A stretch of 64,000 nucleotides of DNA from Pseudomonas sp. P7548 (GTDB lineage: Bacteria; Pseudomonadota; Gammaproteobacteria; Pseudomonadales; Pseudomonadaceae). The position numbers and the translations under genes were made by a program. Below are positions 54,883 to 63,659 of this stretch, in pieces. Numbering within the stretch: the stretch's first letter is position 1; every line of letters begins with the position of its first letter. Location of the stretch: NCBI RefSeq assembly GCF_013386585.1, contig NZ_JACARO010000001.1, positions 62,001 through 126,000 on the forward strand, written 5' to 3'. The notes beneath the pieces are model-generated. The model ran no database searches, was not told the DNA's origin, and was given only the letters and a program-made list of their open reading frames with translations.

Positions 54883-55006
54883 AATTGGCATATTGGATGC
54901 ATTCTTAAGTGATCAACGGTCGGTAGCCTCTCCCACCGGCGAGCCGATTGCCGTATAACGAGTGCCATACGCGTATTTGGTAATAAAGGACCCACAATAA
55001 AAGCTG

Positions 55007-55906
55007 ATGAAGACTCCTAAACGCATTGAACCCCTGATCGAAGACGGTCTGGTCGACGAAGTGCTGCGCCCACTCATGAGTGGTAAAGAAGCAGCTGTTT
55101 ATGTGGTGCGCTGCGGCAACGAATTGCGTTGCGCCAAGGTTTACAAGGAGGCGAACAAACGAAGTTTTCGTCAAGCGTCCGAATACCAGGAGGGCCGCAA
55201 GGTCCGTAACAGTCGTCAGGCCCGGGCCATGGCCAAGGGGTCCAAGTTCGGCAAGAAAGAAGCCGAAGATGCCTGGCAGAACGCTGAAGTGGCGGCGTTG
55301 TTCCGCCTGGCCGGTGCGGGCGTTCGCGTGCCCCAGCCGTTCGACTTCCTAGAAGGCGTGCTGTTGATGGAGTTGGTGGCCGATGAGTACGGCGATGCGG
55401 CGCCGCGCCTGAACGACGTGGTGCTGGAGCCGGACCAGGCGCGTGAATACCACGCCTTCCTGATCTCCCAGATCGTGCTGATGCTGTGTACCGGCCTGGT
55501 GCACGGTGACTTGTCCGAGTTCAACGTACTGCTCACGCCGACGGGCCCGGTGATCATCGACCTGCCCCAGGCGGTGGATGCGGCGGGCAACAACCACGCG
55601 TTCAACATGTTGGAGCGGGACGTGGGCAACATGGCTTCCTACTTCGGGCGCTTTGCCCCGGAGTTGAAGAAGACCAAGTACGCCAAGGAGATGTGGGCGC
55701 TCTACGAAGCCGGCACCTTGCACCCGGCCAGCGTGTTGACCGGGGAGTTTGATGAGCCGGAAGAGCTGGCGGACGTGGGCGGTGTGATGCGCGAGATTGA
55801 AGCGGCACGGCTGGACGAAGAGCGTCGCCAGGCGATCCGCGCGGCGGATGAAGCGCCACCGAGCAAGGTGCCGGACGAGCCACCGCCGCCGCCTTGGATG
55901 CAATGA
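55007..55906 (+). CDS. RIO-type serine/threonine protein kinase
   Basis: Atypical protein kinase of the RIO1 family. The 299-residue protein has SGKEAAVYVV (ATP loop), CAKVYKEA with the ATP-binding Lys, the catalytic loop LVHGDLSEFNVLL and the metal-binding IIDLPQAVD. A charged, Pro-rich tail ends PPPPPWMQ. The target is unknown in bacteria. Start ATG 55007; the nearest purine-rich site (AAAGGA) is rather distant, so translation may be modest. Confidence 0.93.
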   Translation: MKTPKRIEPLIEDGLVDEVLRPLMSGKEAAVYVVRCGNELRCAKVYKEANKRSFRQASEYQEGRKVRNSRQARAMAKGSKFGKKEAEDAWQNAEVAALFRLAGAGVRVPQPFDFLEGVLLMELVADEYGDAAPRLNDVVLEPDQAREYHAFLISQIVLMLCTGLVHGDLSEFNVLLTPTGPVIIDLPQAVDAAGNNHAFNMLERDVGNMASYFGRFAPELKKTKYAKEMWALYEAGTLHPASVLTGEFDEPEELADVGGVMREIEAARLDEERRQAIRAADEAPPSKVPDEPPPPPWMQ

Positions 55907-55939
55907 CAAACACTCCGACTGACTCGGAATGTTCCCCCT

Positions 55940-56020
55940 GTAGGAGCCGGCTTGCCGGCGATGAGGCCCTTGATTCAATGCAAGGCTTGAGGTCGCCATC
56001 GCCGGCAAGCCGGCTCCTAC
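55940..56020. repeat. REPIN, GTAGGAGCCGGC family
   Basis: Inverted pair with arms GTAGGAGCCGGCTTGCCGGC and the exact reverse complement, between the converging RIO kinase and cueR genes. Confidence 0.92.
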
Positions 56021-56030
56021 AGGTGGGGTG

Positions 56031-56429
56031 TCAGCAGCAATTGCCTGATGCCAACTCCTTGAGAATCGGGCAATCGGGCCGGTGATCGCCCTGGCAGTGT
56101 TCCACCAGGTCCTGCAGCGTATCGCGCAGTTGCCCCAGCTCCAGGATCTTCTGGTTCAGCTCCTCGATGTGCTGGCGCGCCAAGGCTTTCACATCGGCGC
56201 TGGCCCTTTGCCGGTCCTGCCACAGGGCCAGCAGTTTGCCGACCTCTTCCAGTGAAAACCCCAGGTCCCGCGAGCGTTTGATAAACGCCAGGGTGTGCAC
56301 CTCGTCCGGGCCGTACACGCGATAGCCGCTGTCGGTACGGTGGGCAGCTTTGAGCAGGCCGATGGATTCGTAGTAGCGAATCATCTTGGCGCTTAGCCCG
56401 CTGGCGCGAGCGGCTTGGCCGATGTTCAT
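56031..56429 (-). CDS. cueR: Copper-responsive MerR regulator CueR
   Basis: Cu(I)-sensing activator. The 132-residue protein starts at ATG 56427-56429 ([21 protein letters not shown], MerR helix-turn-helix). It ends with a metal-binding loop in which two Cys are separated by seven residues ([13 protein letters not shown]), the CueR arrangement for linear Cu(I) coordination, and a terminal Cys-Cys. Its start overlaps the copA stop by 4 bp (ATGA), so it is co-produced with CopA, with matching operators before copA and copZ. Confidence 0.94.
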   Translation of the reverse strand: MNIGQAARASGLSAKMIRYYESIGLLKAAHRTDSGYRVYGPDEVHTLAFIKRSRDLGFSLEEVGKLLALWQDRQRASADVKALARQHIEELNQKILELGQLRDTLQDLVEHCQGDHRPDCPILKELASGNCC

Positions 56430-58627
56430 GGGCGCTGATCCTCCAGGTCCTTGGGTTTCCAAGTCTTCAACAGTAACGCATTGCTCACCACGCTGACGCT
56501 GGACAAGGCCATGGCCGCGCCGGCCAGTACCGGGTTGAGCAGGCCGAAGGCCGCCAGCGGAATACCGATCAAGTTATACACAAAGGCCCAGAACAGGTTC
56601 TGGCGGATTTTTGCGTAGGTCTTGCGGCTGATCTCCAACGCGGCGGGCACCAGGCGTGGATCACCGCGCATCAGGGTGATGCCGGCCGCGTGCATGGCCA
56701 CGTCGGTGCCACCGCCCATGGCGATGCCGATATCGGCGGCGGCCAGGGCGGGTGCGTCGTTGATACCGTCACCGACCATGGCGACCACGCCGGTTTTTTT
56801 CAACGCGGTGACGGTGGCGGCTTTGTCGGCGGGCAGCACTTCGGCGTGAACATCGTCGATGCCCAGGGCCTGGGCGACCACGCGGGCGCTGCCGCGATTG
56901 TCGCCGGTCAGCAGGTGACTGCTGATGTGTTGGGCTTTAAGTCGGTTCACCGCCTCCAGCGCGCCCGGCTTGAGCGTGTCACCAAAGGCGAACAGCCCCA
57001 GCACGCGGGGTTGCGCGCCTTGCTCGATCAGCCAGGACAAGGTGCGACCTTCGGCTTCCCAGTCGCTGGCGTGGGTGGCCAGGTCGCCGGCGCTGAGGCC
57101 GCTTTCTTCCAGTAGGCGACGATTACCGAGGGCCAGCTGCCGGCCGTCGAGGGTGCCGGCGATGCCCCGCCCGGTCAGGGATTGGCTGGCCGTTACATCG
57201 GCGACCACCAGCCCCCGTTCGCGGCAGGTATCCAGCACGGCCTTGGCCAGCGGGTGTTCGCTGCCGCGTTGCAGCGCGCCAGCCTGTTGCAGGATCGCGG
57301 CGTCATTGCCGTCCACCGCCACCAGGTGCGCAATGTTCGGCGCACCGGAGGTGAGGGTGCCGGTTTTATCGAACACCACGGCGCTCACCTCATGGGCACG
57401 CTCCAGGGCTTCGGCGTCCTTGATCAGGATGCCGTAGCGCGCCGCGACGCCGGTGCCGGCCATGATCGCCGTCGGTGTGGCCAGGCCCAGGGCGCAGGGG
57501 CAGGCGATCACCAGCACCGCCACCGCATTGATGATCGCGGTTTCCAGCGAGGCGCCGTACAGCCACCAGCCCACCAGCGTGATCAACGCCAGTACCAGCA
57601 CGGCCGGGACGAACACCTGGCTGACTTTATCCACCAGTTTCTGGATCGGCGCCTTGGCGGCCTGGGCGTCTTCCACCAGGCGGATGATTCGCGCCAGTAC
57701 GCTCTCGGCGCCGATGGCCCGGGTGCGTACCAGCAAACGGCCTTCGCCGTTGATGGCGCCGCCCGTGACGCTGTCGCCCGGTTGTTTGGGCACCGGCAGG
57801 CTCTCGCCGCTGATCAGCGCTTCATCGGCATGGCTCTGGCCTTCCACCACCTCGCCGTCCACCGGGAAGCGTTCGCCGGGTTTGACCAGCACCAGGTCGT
57901 TGAGCTGCAGTGCGTTGATCGCCACCTCTTCTTCGTGGCCGTCCAGCACGCGGATCGCCCGTTCCGGACGCAAGGCCTCAAGGGCGCGAATGGCGCTGGC
58001 GGTCTGGCGTTTGGCGCGGCTTTCCAGGTATTTGCCGAGCAATACCAGGGCGATCACCACTGCCGAGGCTTCGAAGTAAAGGTGCGGCATGCTGCCCGCA
58101 GGCGTGGTGAGCCATTCATAAAGGCTCAGGCCGTAGCCAGCGCTGGTGCCGATGGCCACCAGCAGGTCCATGTTGCCGGCGCCGGCGCGCACGGCTTTCC
58201 AGGCGGCAATGTAGAAGCGCGCCCCGAGAATGAACTGCACTGGAGTGGCCAGGGCGAACTGCACCCACGCGGGCAGCATCCAGTGCAGGCCGAAGGGTTC
58301 CACCAGCATCGGCAACACCAGCGGCAGGGCCAGCACGATCGCCAACAGCAATGACCAGCGCTCGCGGTGCAGGCGCTCGGCTTGATTGGCATCGGTGGTC
58401 GTTTCGCTCTGGGGCAGGGTAGCGGTGTAGCCGGCCTTGTCGACGGCGGCGATCAGCACGCCGGGGTCCATCTGGCCCAGCACCTCGACATGGGCGCGTT
58501 CGTTGGCCAGGTTGACGCTGACGCTTTGCACCCCCGGCACCTTGCCCAGCGCGCGCTCGACGCGGCCAGCACAGCTGGCGCAGGTCATGCCGCTGATGGG
58601 CAGGTCAAAGGTGGTGGATCCATTCAT
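56426..58627 (-). CDS. copA: Cu(I)-exporting P1B-type ATPase
   Basis: Pumps Cu(I) from the cytoplasm. The 733-residue protein has one N-terminal metal-binding domain ([12 protein letters not shown]). About eight membrane segments include the CPC transport motif ([13 protein letters not shown]). The actuator loop has SGESLPV, the phosphorylation site is DKTGTLTSG and the hinge is [13 protein letters not shown]. The start ATG follows GGAGG. A CueR operator lies 36 bp upstream. It is the first gene of copA-cueR. Confidence 0.96.
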   Translation of the reverse strand: MNGSTTFDLPISGMTCASCAGRVERALGKVPGVQSVSVNLANERAHVEVLGQMDPGVLIAAVDKAGYTATLPQSETTTDANQAERLHRERWSLLLAIVLALPLVLPMLVEPFGLHWMLPAWVQFALATPVQFILGARFYIAAWKAVRAGAGNMDLLVAIGTSAGYGLSLYEWLTTPAGSMPHLYFEASAVVIALVLLGKYLESRAKRQTASAIRALEALRPERAIRVLDGHEEEVAINALQLNDLVLVKPGERFPVDGEVVEGQSHADEALISGESLPVPKQPGDSVTGGAINGEGRLLVRTRAIGAESVLARIIRLVEDAQAAKAPIQKLVDKVSQVFVPAVLVLALITLVGWWLYGASLETAIINAVAVLVIACPCALGLATPTAIMAGTGVAARYGILIKDAEALERAHEVSAVVFDKTGTLTSGAPNIAHLVAVDGNDAAILQQAGALQRGSEHPLAKAVLDTCRERGLVVADVTASQSLTGRGIAGTLDGRQLALGNRRLLEESGLSAGDLATHASDWEAEGRTLSWLIEQGAQPRVLGLFAFGDTLKPGALEAVNRLKAQHISSHLLTGDNRGSARVVAQALGIDDVHAEVLPADKAATVTALKKTGVVAMVGDGINDAPALAAADIGIAMGGGTDVAMHAAGITLMRGDPRLVPAALEISRKTYAKIRQNLFWAFVYNLIGIPLAAFGLLNPVLAGAAMALSSVSVVSNALLLKTWKPKDLEDQRP

Positions 58628-58662
58628 GGGGCAGTCCTCCAGAAGAAGTTGCCCCTAGGATC

Positions 58663-58688
58663 AACCTTGACCTGTGGGGAAGGTCAAG
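58663..58688 (-). promoter_or_regulatory. CueR operator/promoter of copA
   Basis: Minus strand: dyad ACCTTCC...CAAGGT embedded between TTGACC (-35, 58687-58682) and GATCCT (-10, 58662-58657) with the 19-bp spacer typical of MerR-family promoters. Directly upstream of copA. Confidence 0.85.
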
Positions 58689-58720
58689 CGGCTATTTACT
58701 GTAGGAGTCGGGCAAATGGA

Positions 58721-59101
58721 TCAATATTCGAGGGCGGCCGCTTTCAGGTACATGCCGTCCGGCCCCTGGGCGATCCGCAGCTTGCGCACGTCACCGGCCT
58801 TGAGGGTGATGTTCTGCGCCGGCGGCGCGAGCATGCCTGGCAGGCAGCCCGGCGACTGACCCGGCAGCAGCTTCAGGCGCAGCGACAAGTTGCCCGCCGG
58901 CAGGTTGAATGAGGTGGCCTGCTCCTGGAACAGCCGGCCGGCCAACTGGTCATTGAGGTAGAGGCCGATCTCGCAGTTGGTCGGTACTTCCAGGCGCTCC
59001 CGGGAAATGATCAACACCGCGTAATCCTGATCGGCGCTGGCCTGGGGGGCGATCGCAGACAAACTCATCAGGCCGGCAAGGGCAAAAAACGACCAGCGCA
59101 T
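58721..59101 (-). CDS. Small exported protein, divergent from copZ
   Basis: Not recognised. The 126-residue protein starts at ATG 59099-59101 (MRWSFFALAGLMSLSAIAPQ) after CGGAGC. It has a clear signal peptide cut near ASADQ. The mature ~100 residues have two Cys (PTNCEIGLYLNDQ; SPGCLPG) and a beta-rich pattern resembling small periplasmic beta-sandwich proteins. It lies between copA and copZ and its start is 87 bp from the copZ CueR operator, so a copper link is possible but inferred from position only. Downstream is the copA promoter. Confidence 0.82.
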   Translation of the reverse strand: MRWSFFALAGLMSLSAIAPQASADQDYAVLIISRERLEVPTNCEIGLYLNDQLAGRLFQEQATSFNLPAGNLSLRLKLLPGQSPGCLPGMLAPPAQNITLKAGDVRKLRIAQGPDGMYLKAAALEY

Positions 59102-59187
59102 GGCGAATGCTCCGTGGTTCATAGCTAAGAGGGATGAAGCTTGGCCGAGGCCGCGGCCGAATACCAGCCCGGCCGATGTTTTTGAAA

Positions 59188-59215
59188 CTTGACCTTGCCA
59201 TGATGGCAAGGTCGA
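59188..59215 (+). promoter_or_regulatory. CueR operator/promoter of copZ
   Basis: Dyad ACCTTGCC / GGCAAGGT (perfect 8-bp arms around ATGAT-type centre) between TTGACC (-35, 59189-59194) and GACACT (-10, 59214-59219) with 19-bp spacing. The same design lies upstream of copA. Confidence 0.87.
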
Positions 59216-59283
59216 CACTTGGTGTGCATGGGCTTGTTCCGCGCAGCGGTGTGACAGATAGGTGTGGGGCATCTGGTACACCG

Positions 59284-59309
59284 CGGCGCGGGGCAAGCCC
59301 GCTCACTAC
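59284..59309. repeat. Single REP in the copZ 5' leader
   Basis: GCGGCGCGGGGCAAGCCCGC followed by TCACTAC, one half of a GTAGTGAGCGGGCTTG-type pair. No partner arm is visible. It lies between the CueR promoter and the copZ start, so it would be transcribed in the leader. Confidence 0.8.
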
Positions 59310-59332
59310 GGGCTTATTGGAGGAGTTGTGTC

Positions 59333-59530
59333 ATGCAAGTATTCAATGTTGAAGGAATGACCTGCGGCCATTGCGTTCGGGCGGTAACCCAGGCAGTGCA
59401 AAGCCAGGACCCGGCGGCGAGCGTGAAGGTCGACCTGGCGGCAAAGGAAGTCGGCGTTGAAAGCCGACTGTCGGCCGAGCAGGTCATCAGCCTGATCACC
59501 GAAGAAGGCTACAGCGCCAAGCTGGCGTGA
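59333..59530 (+). CDS. copZ: Copper chaperone CopZ
   Basis: Cytoplasmic Cu(I) carrier of the heavy-metal-associated (HMA) fold. The 65-residue protein has the metal site GMTCGHCVRAV. ATG 59333 follows GGAGGAG. CueR-controlled promoter upstream; it likely passes copper to CopA. Confidence 0.95.
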   Translation: MQVFNVEGMTCGHCVRAVTQAVQSQDPAASVKVDLAAKEVGVESRLSAEQVISLITEEGYSAKLA

Positions 59531-59617
59531 TTTTTCTGATAGTTAGCGAGCTAACGTAATGTTCATGGCACCCAAGCGCGGCTAGACTGTCGGGCTGCCG
59601 ACTCACTTGGGTGTCTG

Positions 59618-60811
59618 ATGAACCTCCGCATAATCCTGATCCTGGGCGCCCTGAGCGCCTTCGCGCCGTTGGCGATCGATTTTTACCTACCGGGTTTTCC
59701 GGCAATGGCCACGGCGTTTGCCACTGACGAAAAACATATCCAGTTGACCCTGGCGGTGTATTTCGCCGGCCTGGCCATCGGGCAGTTGATCTACGGCCCA
59801 TTGGCAGACCGCTTTGGTCGACGCGGCCCGCTGCTCAGCGGCGTCACCCTGTTTACCCTGGCGTCCTTCGCGTGTGCCTACGCGCCCTCCCTGGAATGGC
59901 TGATCGGCGCGCGCTTTGTGCAGGCCCTGGGCGGTTGCGCGGGCATGGTGATTTCGCGGGCGGTGGTCAGCGACAAGTGTGATGCCGTGGGGTCGGCCAA
60001 GGTGTATTCGCAACTGATGCTGGTGACCGGCCTGGCGCCGATTCTGGCGCCTCTGGCGGGCGGCGTGATGGTCGGCGTGTGGGGCTGGCAGTCGATCTTC
60101 CTGGCGCTGTCGGTGTTCAGCGTCATGGCAGCCATCGCCGTGGCGTTCGGGCTGCCTGAGACCCTGCCGGCCAATCAGCCGCGCCAGCCGTTGTCCGGGT
60201 CGCTGCGTCGCTATATCGGCTTGTTGTCCGACCGCGTCTATCTCGGCTATGCCCTGACTGGCGGTATCTCGATTGCCGGGATGTTTGCCTACATCGCCGG
60301 CTCGCCTTTCGTCTTCATCAAACTCTATGGCGTGCCCGCCGAGCATTACGGCTGGCTGTTCGGCTCCAACGCCGCCGGCTTTATCCTGGTCGCCCAAGTG
60401 AATGCGCGGTTGCTGTCCAAGCGTGGCCCGGCGTTCCTGTTGTCGCGCTCGGTGTGGGTCTATGTGCTGGCGGCCCTGACGCTGCTGGGCATTGCGGCCT
60501 TGCGTACGGACGCGCTGTGGCCGTTGCTGGTGCCGCTGTTTATCTGCATCGCCAGCCTGGGCTGCATTTTGCCCAACACCTCGGCCTGTGCCATGGCCGG
60601 GCAGGGCGCACGCGCGGGCAGTGCGTCGGCGTTGCTCGGCTGCATCCAGTTCGGGGTGGCGGCGGGCGCCGCTTCACTGGTGGGTGTGTTGCACGACGGC
60701 ACGGCAATGCCGATGGCCATGGTCATCAGCTTGTGTGGCGTATTGGCGGTGACGATTGCGGTGTCGACCCAGCGCCTGCAACGGGCGAGGGCCGCGCAGG
60801 CGCAGGTCTGA
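59618..60811 (+). CDS. MFS drug transporter, Bcr/CflA family
   Basis: Drug/H+ antiporter of the inner membrane. The 397-residue protein has twelve predicted membrane segments. The motif A region GPLADRFGRRGPLLSG lies between TM2 and TM3, and the opening ALSAFAPLAIDFYLPGFPAM is characteristic of the Bcr/CflA group. RFVQALGGCAGMVISRAVVSD is the motif B/C area. The substrate is unknown. Confidence 0.94.
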   Translation: MNLRIILILGALSAFAPLAIDFYLPGFPAMATAFATDEKHIQLTLAVYFAGLAIGQLIYGPLADRFGRRGPLLSGVTLFTLASFACAYAPSLEWLIGARFVQALGGCAGMVISRAVVSDKCDAVGSAKVYSQLMLVTGLAPILAPLAGGVMVGVWGWQSIFLALSVFSVMAAIAVAFGLPETLPANQPRQPLSGSLRRYIGLLSDRVYLGYALTGGISIAGMFAYIAGSPFVFIKLYGVPAEHYGWLFGSNAAGFILVAQVNARLLSKRGPAFLLSRSVWVYVLAALTLLGIAALRTDALWPLLVPLFICIASLGCILPNTSACAMAGQGARAGSASALLGCIQFGVAAGAASLVGVLHDGTAMPMAMVISLCGVLAVTIAVSTQRLQRARAAQAQV

Positions 60812-60819
60812 AGTGCAGG

Positions 60820-61002
60820 TCAGCCAGCGGCGGAACGTTGCTGGCTGAGGGGAATGCGATGGGGCGCCTGGATACGGGCTTGCAGGGTGTCGGCAAAGGC
60901 GCGGGCCTCGGCCTCGCTGCGGAAGGTGAAGGCGTCTCGGTCGAGACTCACCTGCCATTTATTGCCTGCAGATTTTGCTAACGCTTTTATCAGGATCTTC
61001 AT
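60820..61002 (-). CDS. Small conserved protein, unknown function
   Basis: The 60-residue protein MKILIKALAKSAGNKWQVSL... contains a compact pattern (VSLDRDAFTFRSEAEARAFADTLQARI) that looks like a folded single domain. ATG 61000-61002 follows GAGGAAG at good distance, which supports expression. It converges on the Bcr/CflA gene with an 8-bp gap. The function is not known. Confidence 0.75.
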   Translation of the reverse strand: MKILIKALAKSAGNKWQVSLDRDAFTFRSEAEARAFADTLQARIQAPHRIPLSQQRSAAG

Positions 61003-61147
61003 TGCTGACTTCCTCACGTAAAAGAATCGTGGCAAAGGCGGCCAATATAAACCCGAATACGCTCGCAAATATGACAAAGATCAACTGTCGGACTAATGGT
61101 GCCATCCATCACTGCGGTGAATAACGGACGGCACCCATGATCCTTTC

Positions 61148-62161
61148 CTAGAACCCTTCCAGCACGATCTTGCCCTTGGCCTTGCCGCTTTCCAGCAGGG
61201 TGTGGGCACGGCGCAGGTTCTCGGCGTTGATCACGCCGAAGTGTTCACCCACCGTGGTTTTCAAGGTGCCGGCGTCGATCAGTTCCGCCACGCGGTTGAG
61301 CAGGTGATGCTGCTCGATCATGTCGGGCGTCTCGAACATCGAGCGGGTGTACATGAACTCCCAGTGCAGCGACAGGCTCTTGCGCTTGAGCTTGCTGACG
61401 TCCAGTGCCTTGGGATCGTCGATCAACGCCAGCTTGCCTTGCGGTTGCAGGGCTTCCACCAGTTGGTCCAGGTGATGGTCGGTCTGGGTCAGGCTGGCGA
61501 CGTGAGTCACTTGCGGGTGGCCGGCCTTCTTCAGTGCTTCGCTGAGCGGCTGGCTGTGGTCGATCACCAGATCGGCGCCAAGCGCCTTGGCCCACGCTTG
61601 TGTTTCTGGGCGTGAAGCGGTGCCGATGACGTTCAGCGCAGTGAGCTGGCTGGCCAGTTGGGTCAGGATCGAACCCACGCCACCGGACGCGCCGACGATC
61701 AACAGGCTTTGGCCTTCGTCCTCTTTACCTTCACGCACTTGCAGGCGCTCGAACAGCAGCTCCCACGCGGTGATGGCGGTCAGCGGCAGTGCAGCGGCTT
61801 CGGCAAAGCCCAGGCTCTTGGGCATATGGCCGACAATCCGCTCATCCACGGTATGCAGTTCGCTGTTGCCACCGGGGCGAACCAGCGAGCCGGCGTAGAA
61901 CACCTTGTCACCGGCCTTGAATAGCGTGACGTTGCTGCCGACAGCCTTGACCACACCGGCCACATCCCAGCCCAGCACTTTGGCCGCGCCGTTTTCGGGG
62001 GCTACGTTCTGGCGCACCTTGGTGTCCACCGGGTTGACCGAGATGGCTTTGACTTCCACCAGCAGGTCGCGTGGGCCGGCGACCGGCGCGGGCAGTTCGA
62101 TGTCTTGCAGGGATTTTGGGTCGTTGATCGGCAGGGATGCGTAGTAGGCAATAGCTTTCAT
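61148..62161 (-). CDS. NAD(P)H:quinone reductase / zinc-type alcohol dehydrogenase family
   Basis: Medium-chain dehydrogenase of the quinone-oxidoreductase branch. The 337-residue protein starts at ATG 62159-62161 (MKAIAYYASLPIND). It has GWDVAGVV with the following KAGDKVFYAG, and the cofactor loop LLIVGASGGVGSILTQLA. It lacks the structural-zinc Cys cluster of classical alcohol dehydrogenases. It follows the YgiN-like gene by 22 bp, so the two likely act together in quinone or electrophile metabolism. Confidence 0.93.
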   Translation of the reverse strand: MKAIAYYASLPINDPKSLQDIELPAPVAGPRDLLVEVKAISVNPVDTKVRQNVAPENGAAKVLGWDVAGVVKAVGSNVTLFKAGDKVFYAGSLVRPGGNSELHTVDERIVGHMPKSLGFAEAAALPLTAITAWELLFERLQVREGKEDEGQSLLIVGASGGVGSILTQLASQLTALNVIGTASRPETQAWAKALGADLVIDHSQPLSEALKKAGHPQVTHVASLTQTDHHLDQLVEALQPQGKLALIDDPKALDVSKLKRKSLSLHWEFMYTRSMFETPDMIEQHHLLNRVAELIDAGTLKTTVGEHFGVINAENLRRAHTLLESGKAKGKIVLEGF

Positions 62162-62183
62162 GGGAACTCCGGAATAGGGCTGA

Positions 62184-62477
62184 TCAGGCAAGAAATTTCA
62201 GGCGCTTGAGGTCGAAGTGTTCGATCACATCGGCGGCCTTGGCGCGAAAGCTCTGGATATGTGCGCTCTGGTCGTGGGCGGCCAGGGCAGCGTCGCTGCT
62301 CCAGCGCTCGATCATGTAGAAGGTGCCGGGGTTTTGCAGGTCCTGGTTGAGTTCGTACTGCTCGCAACCGGCTTCAAGGCGGGTGGGCTCCAGCAGGCCA
62401 CGCAGCAGGGTTTCCAGCGTGGCTTCCTGGCCGGGTTTGGCGATCAGTGTGGCAATGACATTAAAGGCAGCGGACAT
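62184..62477 (-). CDS. YgiN-like quinol monooxygenase (ABM domain)
   Basis: Antibiotic-biosynthesis-monooxygenase-type ferredoxin-like fold. The 97-residue protein starts at ATG 62475-62477. Family features are IATLIAKPGQEATLETLLRGLLEPTRLEAGCEQYELNQ and FYMIERWSSDAALAAHDQSAHI, with the conserved E-x-W and H. It is first in a two-gene operon with the quinone reductase and is divergent from a LysR gene. Confidence 0.9.
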   Translation of the reverse strand: MSAAFNVIATLIAKPGQEATLETLLRGLLEPTRLEAGCEQYELNQDLQNPGTFYMIERWSSDAALAAHDQSAHIQSFRAKAADVIEHFDLKRLKFLA

Positions 62478-62595
62478 CTTCAACTCCTGGCGCTTGATGA
62501 ATGGGATGGCCAGATGATTGGCTATTTCCCACAAAGATAAAAGCTGCTAAAACAGAGGTCTGTTTCAATAAAATTTTGATAATGAGTGGGAATGC
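62478..62595. promoter_or_regulatory. Divergent promoter region with palindrome (LysR / YgiN operon)
   Basis: 118 bp, AT-rich. AAACAGA-GG-TCTGTTT (62550-62565) is a perfect dyad placed between the two starts, a good candidate for regulator binding. The LysR gene next to it is the likely controller of the ygiN-reductase operon. Confidence 0.6.
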
Positions 62596-63525
62596 ATGCT
62601 GCGGTTTGATGATTTGCAGTTGTTTGTACGCGCAGCCGACCTGGGTAGCCTGTCGGCCGCTGCGCGGGTGATGGACTTGTCTCCCGCCGTGGCCAGCGCG
62701 GCGCTCAAGCGCCTCGAGCAGCAACTGGGCACACGTTTGCTGGCGCGTTCCACCCGCAGCCTGCGCTTGACCGCCGAAGGCGAGGGTTTCCTCGAATATG
62801 CGCGTGCGGCGCTGGGTTCGCTGGACGAGGGGCGACGGTTGTTGTCCAGCAGCCAGGACCACGTCAGCGGTGTGTTGCAACTCTCGGCACCGTCGGACCT
62901 GGGCCGCAACCTGTTGCTGCCGTGGCTGGACGCGTTCCAGCATGAGTACCCGCAACTCACTGTCCGGCTGCTGCTGGGGGATCGCATCGCCGACCTGTTC
63001 CGCCAGCCGGTGGATATCGCCCTGCGCTACGGCGAGCCCGAAGACTCCAGCCTGATCGCGTTGCCCATCGCCCCCGACAACGTACGCGTGTTGTGCGCGG
63101 CGCCCAGCTACCTGGCCCGGCACGGTGAACCGCGTAACCTGGAGCAACTGGCCCAGCACAACTGCCTGCTGTATATGCTCGGCAGCCGGGTGCATGACCA
63201 CTGGAGCTTTCACGACGGCAAGCGCGACGTGAGTCTCACTGTCAGTGGTGATCGCTTCAGCGACGACGCCGATGTGGTGCGCCGTTGGGCAGTGGCGGGT
63301 GTAGGCATTGCCTACAAATCCTGGCTGGACGTGAGTACGGATGTGCTGGCTGGGCGTTTGCGCGTGATCCTGCCGGAGCTGCGCGGCGAGCGCACGCCGC
63401 TCAACTTGCTGTGCGCCCACCGTGCCCAATTGAGCAAACCCATCAACCTGCTGCGGGAAATGCTCGTGGCCCGTTGTGCGACATTGACGGCGCAATGGCC
63501 GGAGCGTTTGCGCCCTACGTCATAA
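62596..63525 (+). CDS. LysR-family transcriptional regulator
   Basis: The 309-residue protein has the N-terminal winged helix-turn-helix (DLQLFVRAADLGSLSAAARVMDLSPAVASAALKRLEQQLG) and a C-terminal substrate-binding domain (GVLQLSAPSDLGRNLLLPWLDAF ... DIALRYGE). It is of the AaeR/DmlR-like branch. Divergent from the YgiN/quinone-reductase operon, the classical position for a LysR activator of that operon. The inducer is unknown. Confidence 0.95.
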   Translation: MLRFDDLQLFVRAADLGSLSAAARVMDLSPAVASAALKRLEQQLGTRLLARSTRSLRLTAEGEGFLEYARAALGSLDEGRRLLSSSQDHVSGVLQLSAPSDLGRNLLLPWLDAFQHEYPQLTVRLLLGDRIADLFRQPVDIALRYGEPEDSSLIALPIAPDNVRVLCAAPSYLARHGEPRNLEQLAQHNCLLYMLGSRVHDHWSFHDGKRDVSLTVSGDRFSDDADVVRRWAVAGVGIAYKSWLDVSTDVLAGRLRVILPELRGERTPLNLLCAHRAQLSKPINLLREMLVARCATLTAQWPERLRPTS

Positions 63526-63659
63526 CCTCCCTCACAGCAGGAAATTTCACTCAGCCCCAGTCCCACTCCGCGTTGTCAGACGGCGCGGAACCGACCGCGT
63601 GCGCACCTATACTTTGGCGCCAACCGCTGTAGACAAGTGATTCAACAGGGAGTGAATAC

